A stretch of DNA of 61,230 bases from Pelagibacterales bacterium SAG-MED13 (GTDB lineage: Bacteria > Pseudomonadota > Alphaproteobacteria > Pelagibacterales > Pelagibacteraceae). This document shows, one piece after another, positions 16,870-26,419 of this stretch. The first letter of the stretch is position 1, and each line of letters begins with the position of its first letter. The notes below the pieces were generated by a model. That model had not been told where the DNA came from and ran no database searches. It saw only the letters and a program-made list of their open reading frames with translations. Made by a program: the position numbers and the translations under genes. The DNA is taken from assembly GCA_014654165.1 (NCBI GenBank), contig JACWDK010000004.1, positions 1 to 61,230 of the forward strand, read 5' to 3'.

Positions 16870-17913
16870 CTATTTTTTTCCTATAATTTCAGTAAAATTC
16901 TTAACACCATCTTTTAACAATAATTCTGAAAGCTCTTTTTTTATCATGCTAACTATACTTGGTCCCCTAAAAACCATCCCTGTATAAAGTTGAATGTAAT
17001 CTGCACCTGCCAAAAACTTTTCATAAGCACTTTTTCCTGAGTCTACTCCCCCTACCCCAATTATTTTAATCCTTCCCTTTAAAATTTTATAAAATCTATT
17101 TATTAATTTTGTAGATTTTTTTTGAATTGGTTTTCCAGACAGACCACCTTTTTGATGTCTTTGTATATTGGTTAAATCATCTCTACTTGAGTCAGATGTA
17201 TTTGACACAATAATGACTTCAATATTATTGCTCAGTAGCACCTCTGAGATCTTGTTAATTTCTTTATCATCAATATCAGGAGAGATTTTAACTGCAAGAG
17301 GTGTTTTCGATTTAAGATTATGTTTCTCTTTATCAATAGTTTGAAGTAATTCATCTAATTTTTCTTGTTCATGGAAACTTCTTAAATCTTCAGTATTTGG
17401 TGAAGAAATATTTACTGTAATGTAATCAGCTACATCGTTAAATGTTTTAAAGCAATTTACATAATCAACTAATTTATTTTTTGTATCTTTATTTGGACCT
17501 ACATTAATTCCCAATAAACCTAATGGTTGATTAGATTTTATTCTATCAACAACATTTGAAGATCCTAAATTGTTGAAGCCAAGTCTATTAATCAATGCCT
17601 CATCTTCCAATAATCTAAAAACTCTCGGTTTAGGATTTCCATATTGTTTTAAAGGCGTAATAGTACCTACTTCAACAAAGCCAAATCCTAGTTTAAATAA
17701 TGAGTTATATACTTCAGCATTTTTATCAAAGCCTGCTGCCACACCAAAGGGGTTTTCTAGACTTTTCTTGAATAATTCTGTTTTAAATAAAGGATTATTC
17801 TTTTTTTCATTTAAAATATTTGGCACGAGATTAAATTTTAATGATTTAATCGCTAAATTATGAGCAATTTCAGGATCTAATTTGAAAATTAAAGATCTTA
17901 AATTTGAAAACAT
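16870..17913 (-). CDS. pyrD: Dihydroorotate dehydrogenase, quinone-dependent (class 2)
   Basis: A 347-residue FMN enzyme oxidising dihydroorotate to orotate in pyrimidine synthesis and passing electrons to quinone at the membrane. The N-terminal helix region (about 1-40), which is specific to class 2, is present (RSLIFKLDPEIAHNLAIKSL). NPFGVAAGFDKNAEVY begins the barrel, YITVNISSPNTEDLR contains the class 2 catalytic Ser, and GVGGVDSGKSAYEKFLAGAD is the FMN-phosphate loop. It overlaps lysS by one base (TAATG). The sequence gives no sign of regulation. Confidence 0.97.
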   Translation of the reverse strand: MFSNLRSLIFKLDPEIAHNLAIKSLKFNLVPNILNEKKNNPLFKTELFKKSLENPFGVAAGFDKNAEVYNSLFKLGFGFVEVGTITPLKQYGNPKPRVFRLLEDEALINRLGFNNLGSSNVVDRIKSNQPLGLLGINVGPNKDTKNKLVDYVNCFKTFNDVADYITVNISSPNTEDLRSFHEQEKLDELLQTIDKEKHNLKSKTPLAVKISPDIDDKEINKISEVLLSNNIEVIIVSNTSDSSRDDLTNIQRHQKGGLSGKPIQKKSTKLINRFYKILKGRIKIIGVGGVDSGKSAYEKFLAGADYIQLYTGMVFRGPSIVSMIKKELSELLLKDGVKNFTEIIGKK

Positions 17914-19475
17914 TATTTAATCTTATTTAATATAAGATCTTTTGTTTCTTTGACACCAAAAAAACTTATAAAAAATCCCATCCTAGGACCATTTTCATCA
18001 CCAAAAACAACTTCATAAATCAATTTAAACCAATCTCTAAGGTTTTCAGAATAACCATTTTCTTTTCCTGTTGAATAAATTAAAGTTTGAATCTCTTCAG
18101 GTGACATTTCATCATCACATTTATCTAGAGTCTCCACTAAAGCATTTAAAGCTAATTTTTCAGTACTGTCTGGTTTTTTATATTTCTTTTGTAACTTAAT
18201 AAAATCATTAAAATACTTAATTGCATATCCAATCAAATTATCAAAAATGGGGTGATCTTTTTCTATTATATCTGTTTTGTATTTTTTCACGAATTTCCAT
18301 AAAAGTTTTTTATTATCTGCATTACTTGTTTCGACAAGATTGAGAAGCATCGAAAAGGACATTATCATTCCTTCCTTTGGTACTTCACTATTATGAACAT
18401 GCCATACTGGGTTCATGAGTAATTGTAATTCGTTTTGAGTTTTTGCTTTTTCTATGAAATCCAGATATTCATCTACAGCTTTTGGAACTATTTCTTTATA
18501 AAGTTTTTTTGCTCTTTTTGGATTTTGAAACATATAAAGTGAAAGGCTCTCAGGTGAAGCATATTCTAACCATTGATCAATTGTAATCCCATTCCCTTTT
18601 GACTTAGAAATTTTTTCTCCTTTTTCATCTAAAAATAATTCATAAGCAAATCCTGACGGACTTGATTTACCAATTAGATTAATTATTTTTTTTGATAAAA
18701 TTGCACTTTCTATGAGATCTTTTCCATACATTTCAAAATCAATATCCAAAGCATACCACCTCATAGCCCAATCAACTTTCCATTGTAATTTACAATTTCC
18801 ATCTAAAATACTCGTTTCTAATTCTTTTCCATTGTTGTCAAAAACAATTTTAGATTCTTCTTTATTAATGGTTTTTACAGGTATTTCTAATACTTGTCCT
18901 GAATCAGGACATATCGGTAAAAATGGGCAGTAAGTTTTCTGTCTCTCTTTACCTAATGTTGGTAAAATAATTTCCATTATTCGATCATAATTTTTCAAAA
19001 TAACTTGTAGAGATGAATTAAAGAAACCTGATTTATAAAGAGATGTTGAGCTTTTAAATTGATATTCAAAATTAAAATTATCTAAAAAATTTTTTAACAT
19101 TTCATTATTATGTTCACCAAAACTATCATATTTATTAAAAGGATCTGGCACCTTTGTTAGAGGTTTGTGTAAATTTTTTTCTAGCAATTCTTTTTTAGGA
19201 ACATTTTCAGGAACTTTTCTTAAACCATCCATATCATCAGAAAAAGTAATAATTTCCGTTGGAAGATCTGTCAGTTGATTTAAAGCATTAACCATCATTG
19301 ACGTTCTTGCAACTTCCCCAAAAGTCCCTATGTGAGGAAGTCCACTTGGACCATAACCTGTTTGAAGTGAAATTTTTCCTTTTTTTTCAATTGATATCTT
19401 TCTTTCACGAAGTAACTTTTTGGCTTCAACAAAAGGCCAAGCACTAGTTTTGTCTAAGTTTTCTTTTTTAACCAT
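17913..19475 (-). CDS. lysS: Lysyl-tRNA synthetase, class I
   Basis: A 520-residue class I (LysK-type) enzyme, unrelated to the common class II LysRS. The HIGH-like motif is PHIGTFGE near residue 50, and the KMSKS-like motif is EKISKSKGNG near 290. SGLPHIGTF and ITFSDDMDGLRKVPEN fit the Rossmann domain. Class I LysRS occurs in archaea, spirochaetes and alphaproteobacteria including SAR11. It is coupled to pyrD by a one-base overlap and diverges from trkH across 88 bp. Confidence 0.96.
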   Translation of the reverse strand: MVKKENLDKTSAWPFVEAKKLLRERKISIEKKGKISLQTGYGPSGLPHIGTFGEVARTSMMVNALNQLTDLPTEIITFSDDMDGLRKVPENVPKKELLEKNLHKPLTKVPDPFNKYDSFGEHNNEMLKNFLDNFNFEYQFKSSTSLYKSGFFNSSLQVILKNYDRIMEIILPTLGKERQKTYCPFLPICPDSGQVLEIPVKTINKEESKIVFDNNGKELETSILDGNCKLQWKVDWAMRWYALDIDFEMYGKDLIESAILSKKIINLIGKSSPSGFAYELFLDEKGEKISKSKGNGITIDQWLEYASPESLSLYMFQNPKRAKKLYKEIVPKAVDEYLDFIEKAKTQNELQLLMNPVWHVHNSEVPKEGMIMSFSMLLNLVETSNADNKKLLWKFVKKYKTDIIEKDHPIFDNLIGYAIKYFNDFIKLQKKYKKPDSTEKLALNALVETLDKCDDEMSPEEIQTLIYSTGKENGYSENLRDWFKLIYEVVFGDENGPRMGFFISFFGVKETKDLILNKIK

Positions 19476-19563
19476 GAATAATTCAAATATAATCTCAAAA
19501 TAACGATTTAACTAATTCTTATAGAGTTGAAATTTATTTACCATAAAATAATGTTTATTCAAA

Positions 19564-21003
19564 ATGTCTAATTATAAAACTGTTTTTTTTACTTTAGGGA
19601 TTCTTCAGATAATTCTTGGAATTTTTATGTTGATTCCAATAATTGTACAATTTTTTTACAATGAAATCGACGCATCTTTTTTTGCATCATCAATAATTAC
19701 AATTATTTTTGGGACTTTATTTTTACTATCTAATTTAGATCATGATAAAAGATTAAACCTTCAACAAGCCTTTTTACTTACTGCGCTGTCTTGGTTTAGT
19801 GTTGCAATTTTTGGTTCACTACCTTTTATTTTTTCTAATATTGAATTTTCTATTACAAATGCTTTTTTTGAGAGCATGTCAGGAATTACCACGACTGGAT
19901 CAACAATTATTTCAAATTTAGAGTCCATGCCTAGAAGTATCTTATTTTGGAGAGCTACACTACAATGGTTAGGTGGTATAGGTATAATTGTTATGGCAAT
20001 CACACTTATGCCAATAATGAACGTTGGAGGTATGCAATTATTTAAAATTTCAAACAATGATTCTTCGGAAAAAATTCTTCCTAAATCAAAAGAAATTGCT
20101 CTTAGATTAATATTTATCTATTTAATTTTATCTTTGATGTGTGCGTCTTCTTATAAAATTTTAGGAATGAATGTTTTTGATAGTTTAACACATTCTATGA
20201 CAACCATAGCAACTGGGGGTTTCTCTAATTACAACGAGTCAATTGGTTTTTTTAATAGTTTTTGGATAGAAATTTCTGCTATGATTTTTATAATTTTAGG
20301 TAGCTTACCTTTTATAGTATATATAAAATTTTTAAGTGGTGATAAAAAAATATTCTTTTCAGATATCCAAATTAAAACTTTCTTAAAGATTATATTTACT
20401 AGTATAATTATTTTATCAATATATTTAGCAATTAATAAATCAACTCAATTAGATTTAAGATCTATTTTTTTTAATGTAATTTCTATTTTAACTGGTACAG
20501 GGTATGTTAATGCTCAATTCGATAGCTGGGGAGGGTTTCCTTTAATGTTATTTTTAATCTTAATGTTTATAGGAGGATGTGCTGGATCTACAACATGTGG
20601 AATCAAAATATTTAGAGTACAAATTCTTTATTCCTTTGTTTCTAACCAATTAAAAAAAATTATCTATCCCCGAGGTGTATTTACCTTAAAATATAACAAA
20701 GAACCTGTCGATAATAAATTTATTGCCTCAGTTATTTCCTTTATTTACATGTACTTGGTCATTTTCTTTATTATTACTGCGCTACTATCATTAACTGGTT
20801 TGGACTTTATAACCTCAATATCTGGGGCAGCTACTTCTATTTCTAATGTTGGCCCTGGGCTTGGATCAACTATAGGTCCAAATGGTAATTTTTCATCATT
20901 ACCTAATATTTCTAAATGGATATTATCTTTAGGTATGATTTTAGGTAGACTAGAATTATTTGCAATATTAGTATTATTTTTACCATCATTTTGGAAAAAT
21001 TAA
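19564..21003 (+). CDS. Potassium uptake protein TrkH family
   Basis: A 479-residue channel-like K+ transporter with four repeats of membrane-pore-membrane. Pore glycines lie in ESMSGITTTGSTI, SMTTIATGGFSN, ISILTGTGYVNA and SGAATSISNVGPGLG. MFIGGCAGSTTCGIKIFR is a conserved TrkH stretch. The partner TrkA, which gates the channel with nucleotide, is not in the window. An AmpG-like permease starts 2 bp after the stop, suggesting an operon. The length is normal. Confidence 0.95.
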   Translation: MSNYKTVFFTLGILQIILGIFMLIPIIVQFFYNEIDASFFASSIITIIFGTLFLLSNLDHDKRLNLQQAFLLTALSWFSVAIFGSLPFIFSNIEFSITNAFFESMSGITTTGSTIISNLESMPRSILFWRATLQWLGGIGIIVMAITLMPIMNVGGMQLFKISNNDSSEKILPKSKEIALRLIFIYLILSLMCASSYKILGMNVFDSLTHSMTTIATGGFSNYNESIGFFNSFWIEISAMIFIILGSLPFIVYIKFLSGDKKIFFSDIQIKTFLKIIFTSIIILSIYLAINKSTQLDLRSIFFNVISILTGTGYVNAQFDSWGGFPLMLFLILMFIGGCAGSTTCGIKIFRVQILYSFVSNQLKKIIYPRGVFTLKYNKEPVDNKFIASVISFIYMYLVIFFIITALLSLTGLDFITSISGAATSISNVGPGLGSTIGPNGNFSSLPNISKWILSLGMILGRLELFAILVLFLPSFWKN

Positions 21004-21005
21004 AA

Positions 21006-22382
21006 ATGATAGAATTCAAAAAACAATCATTTTCTGAGATGTTTAAAATTTACTTTGATAAAAGGATGTTTAAAATTTTATTATTAGGTGCAATTTCTGG
21101 TTTCCCATGGGTTCTAATAGGTAGCAGTCTTAGTTTGTGGTTAAAAGAAGATGGATTAAGCAGATCTACAGTTGGTTGGGCAGGATTGATTTTTGGTGTT
21201 TATGCATTTAATTATTTGTGGGCTCCATTAGTAGATAGAATACAAATACCTTTTTTAACAAATAAAATTGGACATAGAAGAGGTTGGATTGTTTTAATGC
21301 AATTCATAATTTTATTATCATTAGCAATTTGGAGCATCATTAGTCCCTCAGAAAATTTAACTTTAGTTATTACTGTTGGTTTAATTATAGCAATTGCGTC
21401 AGCTACCCAAGATATAACAGTAGATGCATTAAGAATTGAACAGATTGGAGAAGAAGAAGGCAGATCAATGGCAGCGGGTGCAGCAATGGCTGTAGTAGGT
21501 TGGTGGACAGGGTATAAGTTGGGTGGAGTATTATCTTTATTCTCCGCAGATCTTTTGCAAAAAATGAATTTTGAAAATTATTGGCAATTAACTTTTTTAA
21601 TCCTGGGTATTTTAATTATTTTAATGAATATAGGTTTAATGTTCATAAATGAGACTGAGAATTTTGAGAGATCCTATCAACAAAAAAAGAATGACAAATT
21701 AATTTCTGATAAATTTAAAAATAAAAATTTATTTACAAATTTTATTGCCTGGATTGGTGGAACTATAAGTGGCCCAATAACTAGTTTTTTTAGAAAAAAT
21801 GGTTTTTCAATTGCTATTGGAATTTTGGGATTTATTTTTTTATTTAAGATCGGTGAAGCATTCCTTGGAAGAATGTCGATTATTTTTTATAAAGAAATAG
21901 GATTTAGCAAATCAGATATTGCTATCTATTCCAAAACTTTAGGATGGATTACAACTGTTATATTTACACTCTTAGGTGGGTTGTTTGTAATAAGGTCTGG
22001 AGTTTTAAAAGCTATGTTTTTAGCTGGAATTATTATGGCTAGTACTAATCTTTTATTTAGCGTTCTGGCTTGGAGTAATAAATCTGAATTGCTATTTGCA
22101 ATAGCAGTAATTTTCGATGATATCGCTGCAGCTTTTGCAACAGTAGCATTTGTCGCTTTTATTTCTTTGTTAGTAGATAGATCCTATACAGCAACCCAAT
22201 ATGCTTTGCTTGCATCCATTGGTACGGCCGGAAGAACTACTTTAGCATCCTCTTCTGGAGCTTTAGTAGATTGGCTTAATGGTGATTGGGGAACATTCTT
22301 TGTGTTAACAGCATTAATGGTTATTCCATCACTTATCATATTATGGATAATGAAAGACAAACTTAAACTAAGTGAAAAATAA
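21006..22382 (+). CDS. ampG: AmpG-like muropeptide permease (MFS)
   Basis: A 12-TM major facilitator of about 458 residues. The N-terminal signature GAISGFPWVLIGSSLSLWLK, YLWAPLVDRI and the loop HRRGWIVLMQ match AmpG, which imports anhydromuropeptides released by lytic transglycosylases. ATQDITVDALRIEQI is another AmpG hallmark. I use the ATG at 21006, just after the trkH stop, rather than the TTG at 20991. The next gene, an NlpC/P60 peptidase, overlaps it by 11 bp, which supports a role in wall salvage. A different acyl-CoA/SLC33-like substrate is possible but less likely. Confidence 0.82.
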   Translation: MIEFKKQSFSEMFKIYFDKRMFKILLLGAISGFPWVLIGSSLSLWLKEDGLSRSTVGWAGLIFGVYAFNYLWAPLVDRIQIPFLTNKIGHRRGWIVLMQFIILLSLAIWSIISPSENLTLVITVGLIIAIASATQDITVDALRIEQIGEEEGRSMAAGAAMAVVGWWTGYKLGGVLSLFSADLLQKMNFENYWQLTFLILGILIILMNIGLMFINETENFERSYQQKKNDKLISDKFKNKNLFTNFIAWIGGTISGPITSFFRKNGFSIAIGILGFIFLFKIGEAFLGRMSIIFYKEIGFSKSDIAIYSKTLGWITTVIFTLLGGLFVIRSGVLKAMFLAGIIMASTNLLFSVLAWSNKSELLFAIAVIFDDIAAAFATVAFVAFISLLVDRSYTATQYALLASIGTAGRTTLASSSGALVDWLNGDWGTFFVLTALMVIPSLIILWIMKDKLKLSEK

Positions 22383-23124
22383 CTTCTTTAATTTACCTGT
22401 TACAAATATTTATGAAAAACCTTACTCTAAGGTAGCAGTTAGTTCACAGATTTTATATGGAGAAAAGTTTAAAATTCTATCTAAAAAAAAGAAATGGTTA
22501 AAAATTAAAACAAGTTTTGATAATTATATTGGATTTATTAAGAAAAATAAATTTAACCATAATTTTAAACCTAAATTTAAAATCTTTAAATTAAAATCAA
22601 GAATTTTTAAAAAAAAAAATAATAAATTTTTAACAACAAATAATTTTCTTTACTTTGGTTCTGGAATTTCTTTAAAAAATCAAAATAAAAACTTTATTGA
22701 ATTTGAAAATAACAAATGGATTAAAAAAAAAGATTTAAAAAATATAAATCATTATGAAAAAAACTTTATAAAAATTCTTAAACTATTTTTGAACTGTAAA
22801 TATCTTTGGGGAGGCAAAACTTCTAAAGGTATTGACTGCTCTGCATTAATTCAAATTTATTTTTATTACAATAGAGTTTTCTTTCCACGAGATACTAAAG
22901 ATCAAATAAAATTTTGTAAAAAAAAATTGAATAAAAATATGACTAAAGGTGACATTATTTTTTGGAAAGGACATGTAGGCATGTGCATAAATGATTTAAA
23001 ATTTATTCATGCCTATGGACCTAAAAAGAAAGTAGTAATTATGAAAACTGATTATGCCATTAGACTGATTAAAAAAACAGCAAATTTAATTGTGAAAAAA
23101 GTTAGTAATATTAATAACTACTAG
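22372..23124 (+). CDS. NlpC/P60 cysteine peptidase with N-terminal SH3-like region
   Basis: A 250-residue protein without a signal peptide. The first ~65 residues resemble a bacterial SH3 domain (VTNIYEKPYSKVAVSSQILYGEKF...KKKWLKIKT). The NlpC/P60 domain (about 127-235) has the catalytic Cys156 in YLWGGKTSKGIDCSAL, His201 in FWKGHVGM and a polar third residue, His213. Such enzymes cleave bonds next to D-Glu in muropeptides. A cytosolic location, after AmpG (11-bp overlap), suggests trimming of imported muropeptides. The start is GTG. The protein is very Lys/Asn-rich. The 3' end overlaps tyrA by 4 bp. Confidence 0.85.
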   Translation: MKNNFFNLPVTNIYEKPYSKVAVSSQILYGEKFKILSKKKKWLKIKTSFDNYIGFIKKNKFNHNFKPKFKIFKLKSRIFKKKNNKFLTTNNFLYFGSGISLKNQNKNFIEFENNKWIKKKDLKNINHYEKNFIKILKLFLNCKYLWGGKTSKGIDCSALIQIYFYYNRVFFPRDTKDQIKFCKKKLNKNMTKGDIIFWKGHVGMCINDLKFIHAYGPKKKVVIMKTDYAIRLIKKTANLIVKKVSNINNY

Positions 23125-24017
23125 TCTCTTCCAAAATTAGGCTTATTAATATCTTGTTTTAGTTTAATAATTTTAGATCTAACTTTTTTAGTTTGAACTA
23201 GTTTTTTCAATATTGACTTGTTATTTTTTTTTGAAATATCTTTCTTAAAAGTATTTAAATTATTTATGAATAAATTGATTGCTTTAGATACATTTTCTTT
23301 ATTAGCAAAAAAAATATCTCTCCACATTATTTCATTAGAAGCTGCTATTCTCGAAAAATCTCTTAATCCTCCTGCACTATATTTTAAAATATTATATTTT
23401 TGTTTTTTTTCAAAGTCCTGTGCAGACTTAACCAAATTATAAGCTATTAAATGAGGTAAATGACTCGTAATTGAAAAAATCTGGTCATGTTTTTTAGCAC
23501 TCATGATAACAATTTTTGAGCCCATTTTCTTCCAAAAAGATCTCAAAAATAATATGTGCTTGTTGTTAAATTTTTTTTCTTTAATTAAAACACACCATTT
23601 GTTTTCAAAAAGACCTTCTTTGCCATTTTCAGGTCCACTGACCTCTGATCCAGCAATAGGATGGCTTGAAGTCCAAAATATATCTTTCTTTAATGTTTTT
23701 TTAATCATTTTTGTAGACATTAATTTTGAGGATCCAATATCAGTAATAATATGATTAGGTGTCAGATAATTGTTGATAAGTAAAATTATTTTTTTGTATT
23801 CACTCATAGGCGTACAAAAAATAATTAATTTTGATTGAACGACTGCTTCTTCAGGCTTCTTGACTATAATCCCAGGTAACTTCAAACTTTTTATTTTTTT
23901 TAAATTTTTTTTAGATTTTTCATAGATAAATATTTTTTTAGCTAATTTTTTCTTATGAATTCTTCTCAATAAAGAGGAGCCAAGTAGTCCACAACCAATT
24001 ATACATATATTTTTCAT
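23121..24017 (-). CDS. tyrA: Prephenate/arogenate dehydrogenase
   Basis: A TyrA-type dehydrogenase of about 298 residues for tyrosine synthesis. The NAD(P)-binding loop IIGCGLLGSSLLRRI is at the N-terminus. TDIGSSK, SSHPIAGSEVSGPENG (with the catalytic His) and SLTSHLPHL-like SITSHLPHLIAY follow, then SAGGLRDFSRIA. I place the start at the ATG at 24017, which overlaps the hisC stop as ATGA and directly precedes the Rossmann fold; the upstream extension to 24059 runs inside hisC. The hisC-tyrA pair opposite metX is a common alphaproteobacterial order. Whether prephenate or arogenate is preferred is not visible. Confidence 0.92.
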   Translation of the reverse strand: MKNICIIGCGLLGSSLLRRIHKKKLAKKIFIYEKSKKNLKKIKSLKLPGIIVKKPEEAVVQSKLIIFCTPMSEYKKIILLINNYLTPNHIITDIGSSKLMSTKMIKKTLKKDIFWTSSHPIAGSEVSGPENGKEGLFENKWCVLIKEKKFNNKHILFLRSFWKKMGSKIVIMSAKKHDQIFSITSHLPHLIAYNLVKSAQDFEKKQKYNILKYSAGGLRDFSRIAASNEIMWRDIFFANKENVSKAINLFINNLNTFKKDISKKNNKSILKKLVQTKKVRSKIIKLKQDINKPNFGRD

Positions 24018-25102
24018 ATCTTTAAAATACTTTCTACTGCACGAATAAACTTTAAGCAATCAGTCTTAGAACCTATCGTTAGCCGCAACATGTTTCTAAT
24101 TTTATAACCGTACTCTGTTGATCTCAAAATTATCCCTTTCATTTTAAGTTTTTCGTATAAAAATTTTGCTTTAAATTCACATTTAGTAAAATCTAATAAT
24201 AAGAAATTCGCAGAAATTTCGTTTGTTTTAATATTATATTTTTCTAAAAATTTTTTTAATTTTGTTGCATATATAATGTTGTGTCTTACAGAACGATTAA
24301 TAAATTTTGTGTCCTTGAGAGACTCAATTGCTGCAATTTGTGCTACTTCATTTATATTAAAAGGTGGCTTTATTAAATTTAAAGCCTTTATTATTTTTTT
24401 ATCTCCATAGCCCCAACCAATTCTTAAAGATGCTAGACCGTAAATTTTAGAAAAAGTTCTCAAAATAAATACATTATTTTTATTTTTAAACAATTCTAAA
24501 CCTGAAATATAATCTCGATTCTTCATGTATTCTGCATAAGCATCATCTACTACTAGTAATATATTTTTTCTTAATTTTTTTCTTAATTCAATAAGTTCAT
24601 ACTTGTTTAGATAAGTTCCAGTAGGATTATTTGGATTGGCCAAAAAAACAATTTTTGTTTTTTTTGAAACTTTTTTTAATATTTCAGGAACTGATATCTT
24701 ATATTTTTTCTCTTTAGCAAATATAACTTTTGCCCCTACTATTCTAGCATAAATTCGATACATCAAAAAACTGTATTGAGGAACTATAACTTCACTCTTG
24801 TTATTTAAAAAAAGTTGACACAACATTTGAATAACTTCATCTGATCCTGCGCCACAAATAATTCTATCTTCATCAGACTTAAACTTTTTTGATATTTGAG
24901 AAATTAATTTCTTCGATTTTCCATCTGGATATTTTGAAAAACTGAAATCCTTATTTGATATAATTTTTTTAGCTCGAGGGCTTACACCCAAAGCAGATTC
25001 ATTGGCTGAAAGCTTAATAACTTGTTTTAATGTTTTAATACTAGATTTTCCAGGTATATAAGGCTCTATATCAAATTTTTTAAATCTTAATAATGTTGTC
25101 AT
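24014..25102 (-). CDS. hisC: Histidinol-phosphate / aromatic aminotransferase
   Basis: A 362-residue fold-type I PLP aminotransferase. PLP binds Lys219 in LRTFSKIYGLASLRIGWG. NPNNPTGT (157-163) and VDDAYAEY are cofactor contacts, and KLSANESALGVSP is the substrate-side N-terminal motif. It transaminates histidinol phosphate and often also prephenate or phenylpyruvate; the tight link to tyrA (ATGA overlap) suggests a role in tyrosine/phenylalanine synthesis as well. The 196-bp region upstream is shared with metX. Confidence 0.92.
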   Translation of the reverse strand: MTTLLRFKKFDIEPYIPGKSSIKTLKQVIKLSANESALGVSPRAKKIISNKDFSFSKYPDGKSKKLISQISKKFKSDEDRIICGAGSDEVIQMLCQLFLNNKSEVIVPQYSFLMYRIYARIVGAKVIFAKEKKYKISVPEILKKVSKKTKIVFLANPNNPTGTYLNKYELIELRKKLRKNILLVVDDAYAEYMKNRDYISGLELFKNKNNVFILRTFSKIYGLASLRIGWGYGDKKIIKALNLIKPPFNINEVAQIAAIESLKDTKFINRSVRHNIIYATKLKKFLEKYNIKTNEISANFLLLDFTKCEFKAKFLYEKLKMKGIILRSTEYGYKIRNMLRLTIGSKTDCLKFIRAVESILKI

Positions 25103-25179
25103 CTTTTTTTTATTTTTTAAGCTCTTTATAAATAAAATAACAATTTTTTATATAGTATTAGTAGAAATATTTTTTAAAA

Positions 25180-25208
25180 TTGACATACTAAATAACTTCT
25201 AGTACAAA
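25180..25208 (+). promoter_or_regulatory. Predicted sigma70 promoter of metX-metW
   Basis: The -35 hexamer is a perfect TTGACA (25180-25185), followed by a 17-bp spacer and TACAAA (25203-25208) as the -10 box. A start about 7 nt downstream falls at 25215, the first base of the riboswitch P1 stem, so almost nothing precedes the aptamer in the transcript. Confidence 0.65.
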
Positions 25209-25212
25209 ATTT

Positions 25213-25266
25213 ATGCGCTGATTTAACTGAATTGCGAGCGCTTTAAAAAAACCGCTAAAAAAGTTT
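25213..25266 (+). ncRNA. SAM-II riboswitch aptamer upstream of metX
   Basis: The compact H-type pseudoknot of SAM-II can be traced by eye. P1 is GCGCT (25215-25219) with AGCGC (25237-25241). The loop begins with the conserved GATTTAACT. Pseudoknot pairs GCG (25234-25236) with CGC (25253-25255) and ACT (25225-25227) with AGT (25262-25264) flank the conserved GCTAAA stretch. Compared with the crystallised Sargasso Sea SAM-II RNA, as I remember it, the same positions pair with different bases, i.e. compensatory changes. SAM-II lies upstream of metA/metX/metC in alphaproteobacteria and turns expression down when SAM is high. Nine T residues (25264-25272) follow the last pairing strand. Confidence 0.92.
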
Positions 25267-25298
25267 TTTTTTCTCTCAATTCACTTTCAGCTTTATTT

Positions 25299-26414
25299 AT
25301 GAATATTAAAGAAAATATAAAAACAATTATTATTAAAAAGCCATTAAAACTGGACTGTGGTAAAATTATAAATAATTTTCCACTGGCATATGAAACTTAT
25401 GGATCTTTAAATGCAAAAAAAAGTAATGCAATTTTAGTTTGCCACGCATTAACTGGAGATCAATTTGTTACAGGATTAAATCCTATTACCAAAAAAGATG
25501 GTTGGTGGTCTTATGCAGTTGGTCCAAATAAATCAATTGATACAAATAAATACTTTGTTATATGTGCAAATGTTATTGGCGGGTGCATGGGTTCCTTTGG
25601 TCCTTCCCATATCAATCCAGAAACAAAAAAAATATTTGGCACAGATTTTCCAGTAATTACAATAAATGATATAGTTAATGCCCAAGTAAATTTGTTAGAT
25701 CATTTTGGAATTAAGCAACTTTTTTCTGTTGTAGGTGGTTCAATGGGGGGAATGCAAGTTTTACAGTTTGTGAGTAATTTTCCAGAAAAAACTAAAACTG
25801 CTGTGCCTATAGCCTGTACTTCTAGCCATTCAGCACAAAATATCGCATTCAATGAATTGGGAAGACAAGCGATTACAGCAGATCATAATTGGTCTGATGG
25901 TAAGTATACATCTAAAAATAATGTTCCAGAAAAAGGTTTGGCTGTTGCACGAATGGCTGCTCATATTACATATCTGTCTAAAAAAGGGCTTCAAGAAAAA
26001 TTTGGAAGAAAATTGCAAGAAAGAGATGATCTTAAATTCGGTTTTGATGCTGACTTTCAAATAGAGAGTTATTTGAGATACCAAGGATCAGTATTTGTAG
26101 ATAGATTTGATGCAAATAGTTATCTTTATATAACTAGAGCTATGGATTATTTTGACCTAGTTAAACAATTTAATGGTAATTTGTCTAATGCCTTTAAAAA
26201 TACTAAGGCTAAGTTTTTTGTAATATCTTTTACATCTGATTGGCTTTACCCTACACAAGAAAATAAAGATATAGTTATTGCTTTAAATGCTATTGGAACA
26301 GATGTTGGTTTTGTTGAGATAGAGTCAGATAAAGGTCATGATTCTTTTCTATTAGATGTTCCAGATTTTTTAAAAACTTTAAAAAACTTTTTAGATAAAT
26401 CATATATTGAATAA
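25299..26414 (+). CDS. metX: Homoserine O-acyltransferase MetX
   Basis: A 371-residue alpha/beta hydrolase-fold transferase that acylates homoserine (usually with acetyl-CoA), committing it to methionine. The nucleophile is Ser148 in VVGGSMGGMQVLQF, with Asp314 in SFTSDWLYPTQ and His347 in SDKGHDSFLLD completing the triad. CANVIGGCMGSFGPSHINPE is the oxyanion-side signature. Some MetX-like enzymes use succinyl-CoA; acetyl versus succinyl cannot be decided here. It is controlled by the SAM-II riboswitch in its leader and followed 5 bp later by metW. In a cell taking sulfur from DMSP, its product could accept methanethiol directly (inference). Confidence 0.96.
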   Translation: MNIKENIKTIIIKKPLKLDCGKIINNFPLAYETYGSLNAKKSNAILVCHALTGDQFVTGLNPITKKDGWWSYAVGPNKSIDTNKYFVICANVIGGCMGSFGPSHINPETKKIFGTDFPVITINDIVNAQVNLLDHFGIKQLFSVVGGSMGGMQVLQFVSNFPEKTKTAVPIACTSSHSAQNIAFNELGRQAITADHNWSDGKYTSKNNVPEKGLAVARMAAHITYLSKKGLQEKFGRKLQERDDLKFGFDADFQIESYLRYQGSVFVDRFDANSYLYITRAMDYFDLVKQFNGNLSNAFKNTKAKFFVISFTSDWLYPTQENKDIVIALNAIGTDVGFVEIESDKGHDSFLLDVPDFLKTLKNFLDKSYIE

Positions 26415-26419
26415 CCTTT

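Noticed and set aside
23094-23119. AGTTA...TAACT hairpin with T-run as tyrA terminator
   Set aside because: The 5-bp AT-rich stem is too weak and too likely by chance to annotate; mentioned only as a candidate in the convergent-junction finding.
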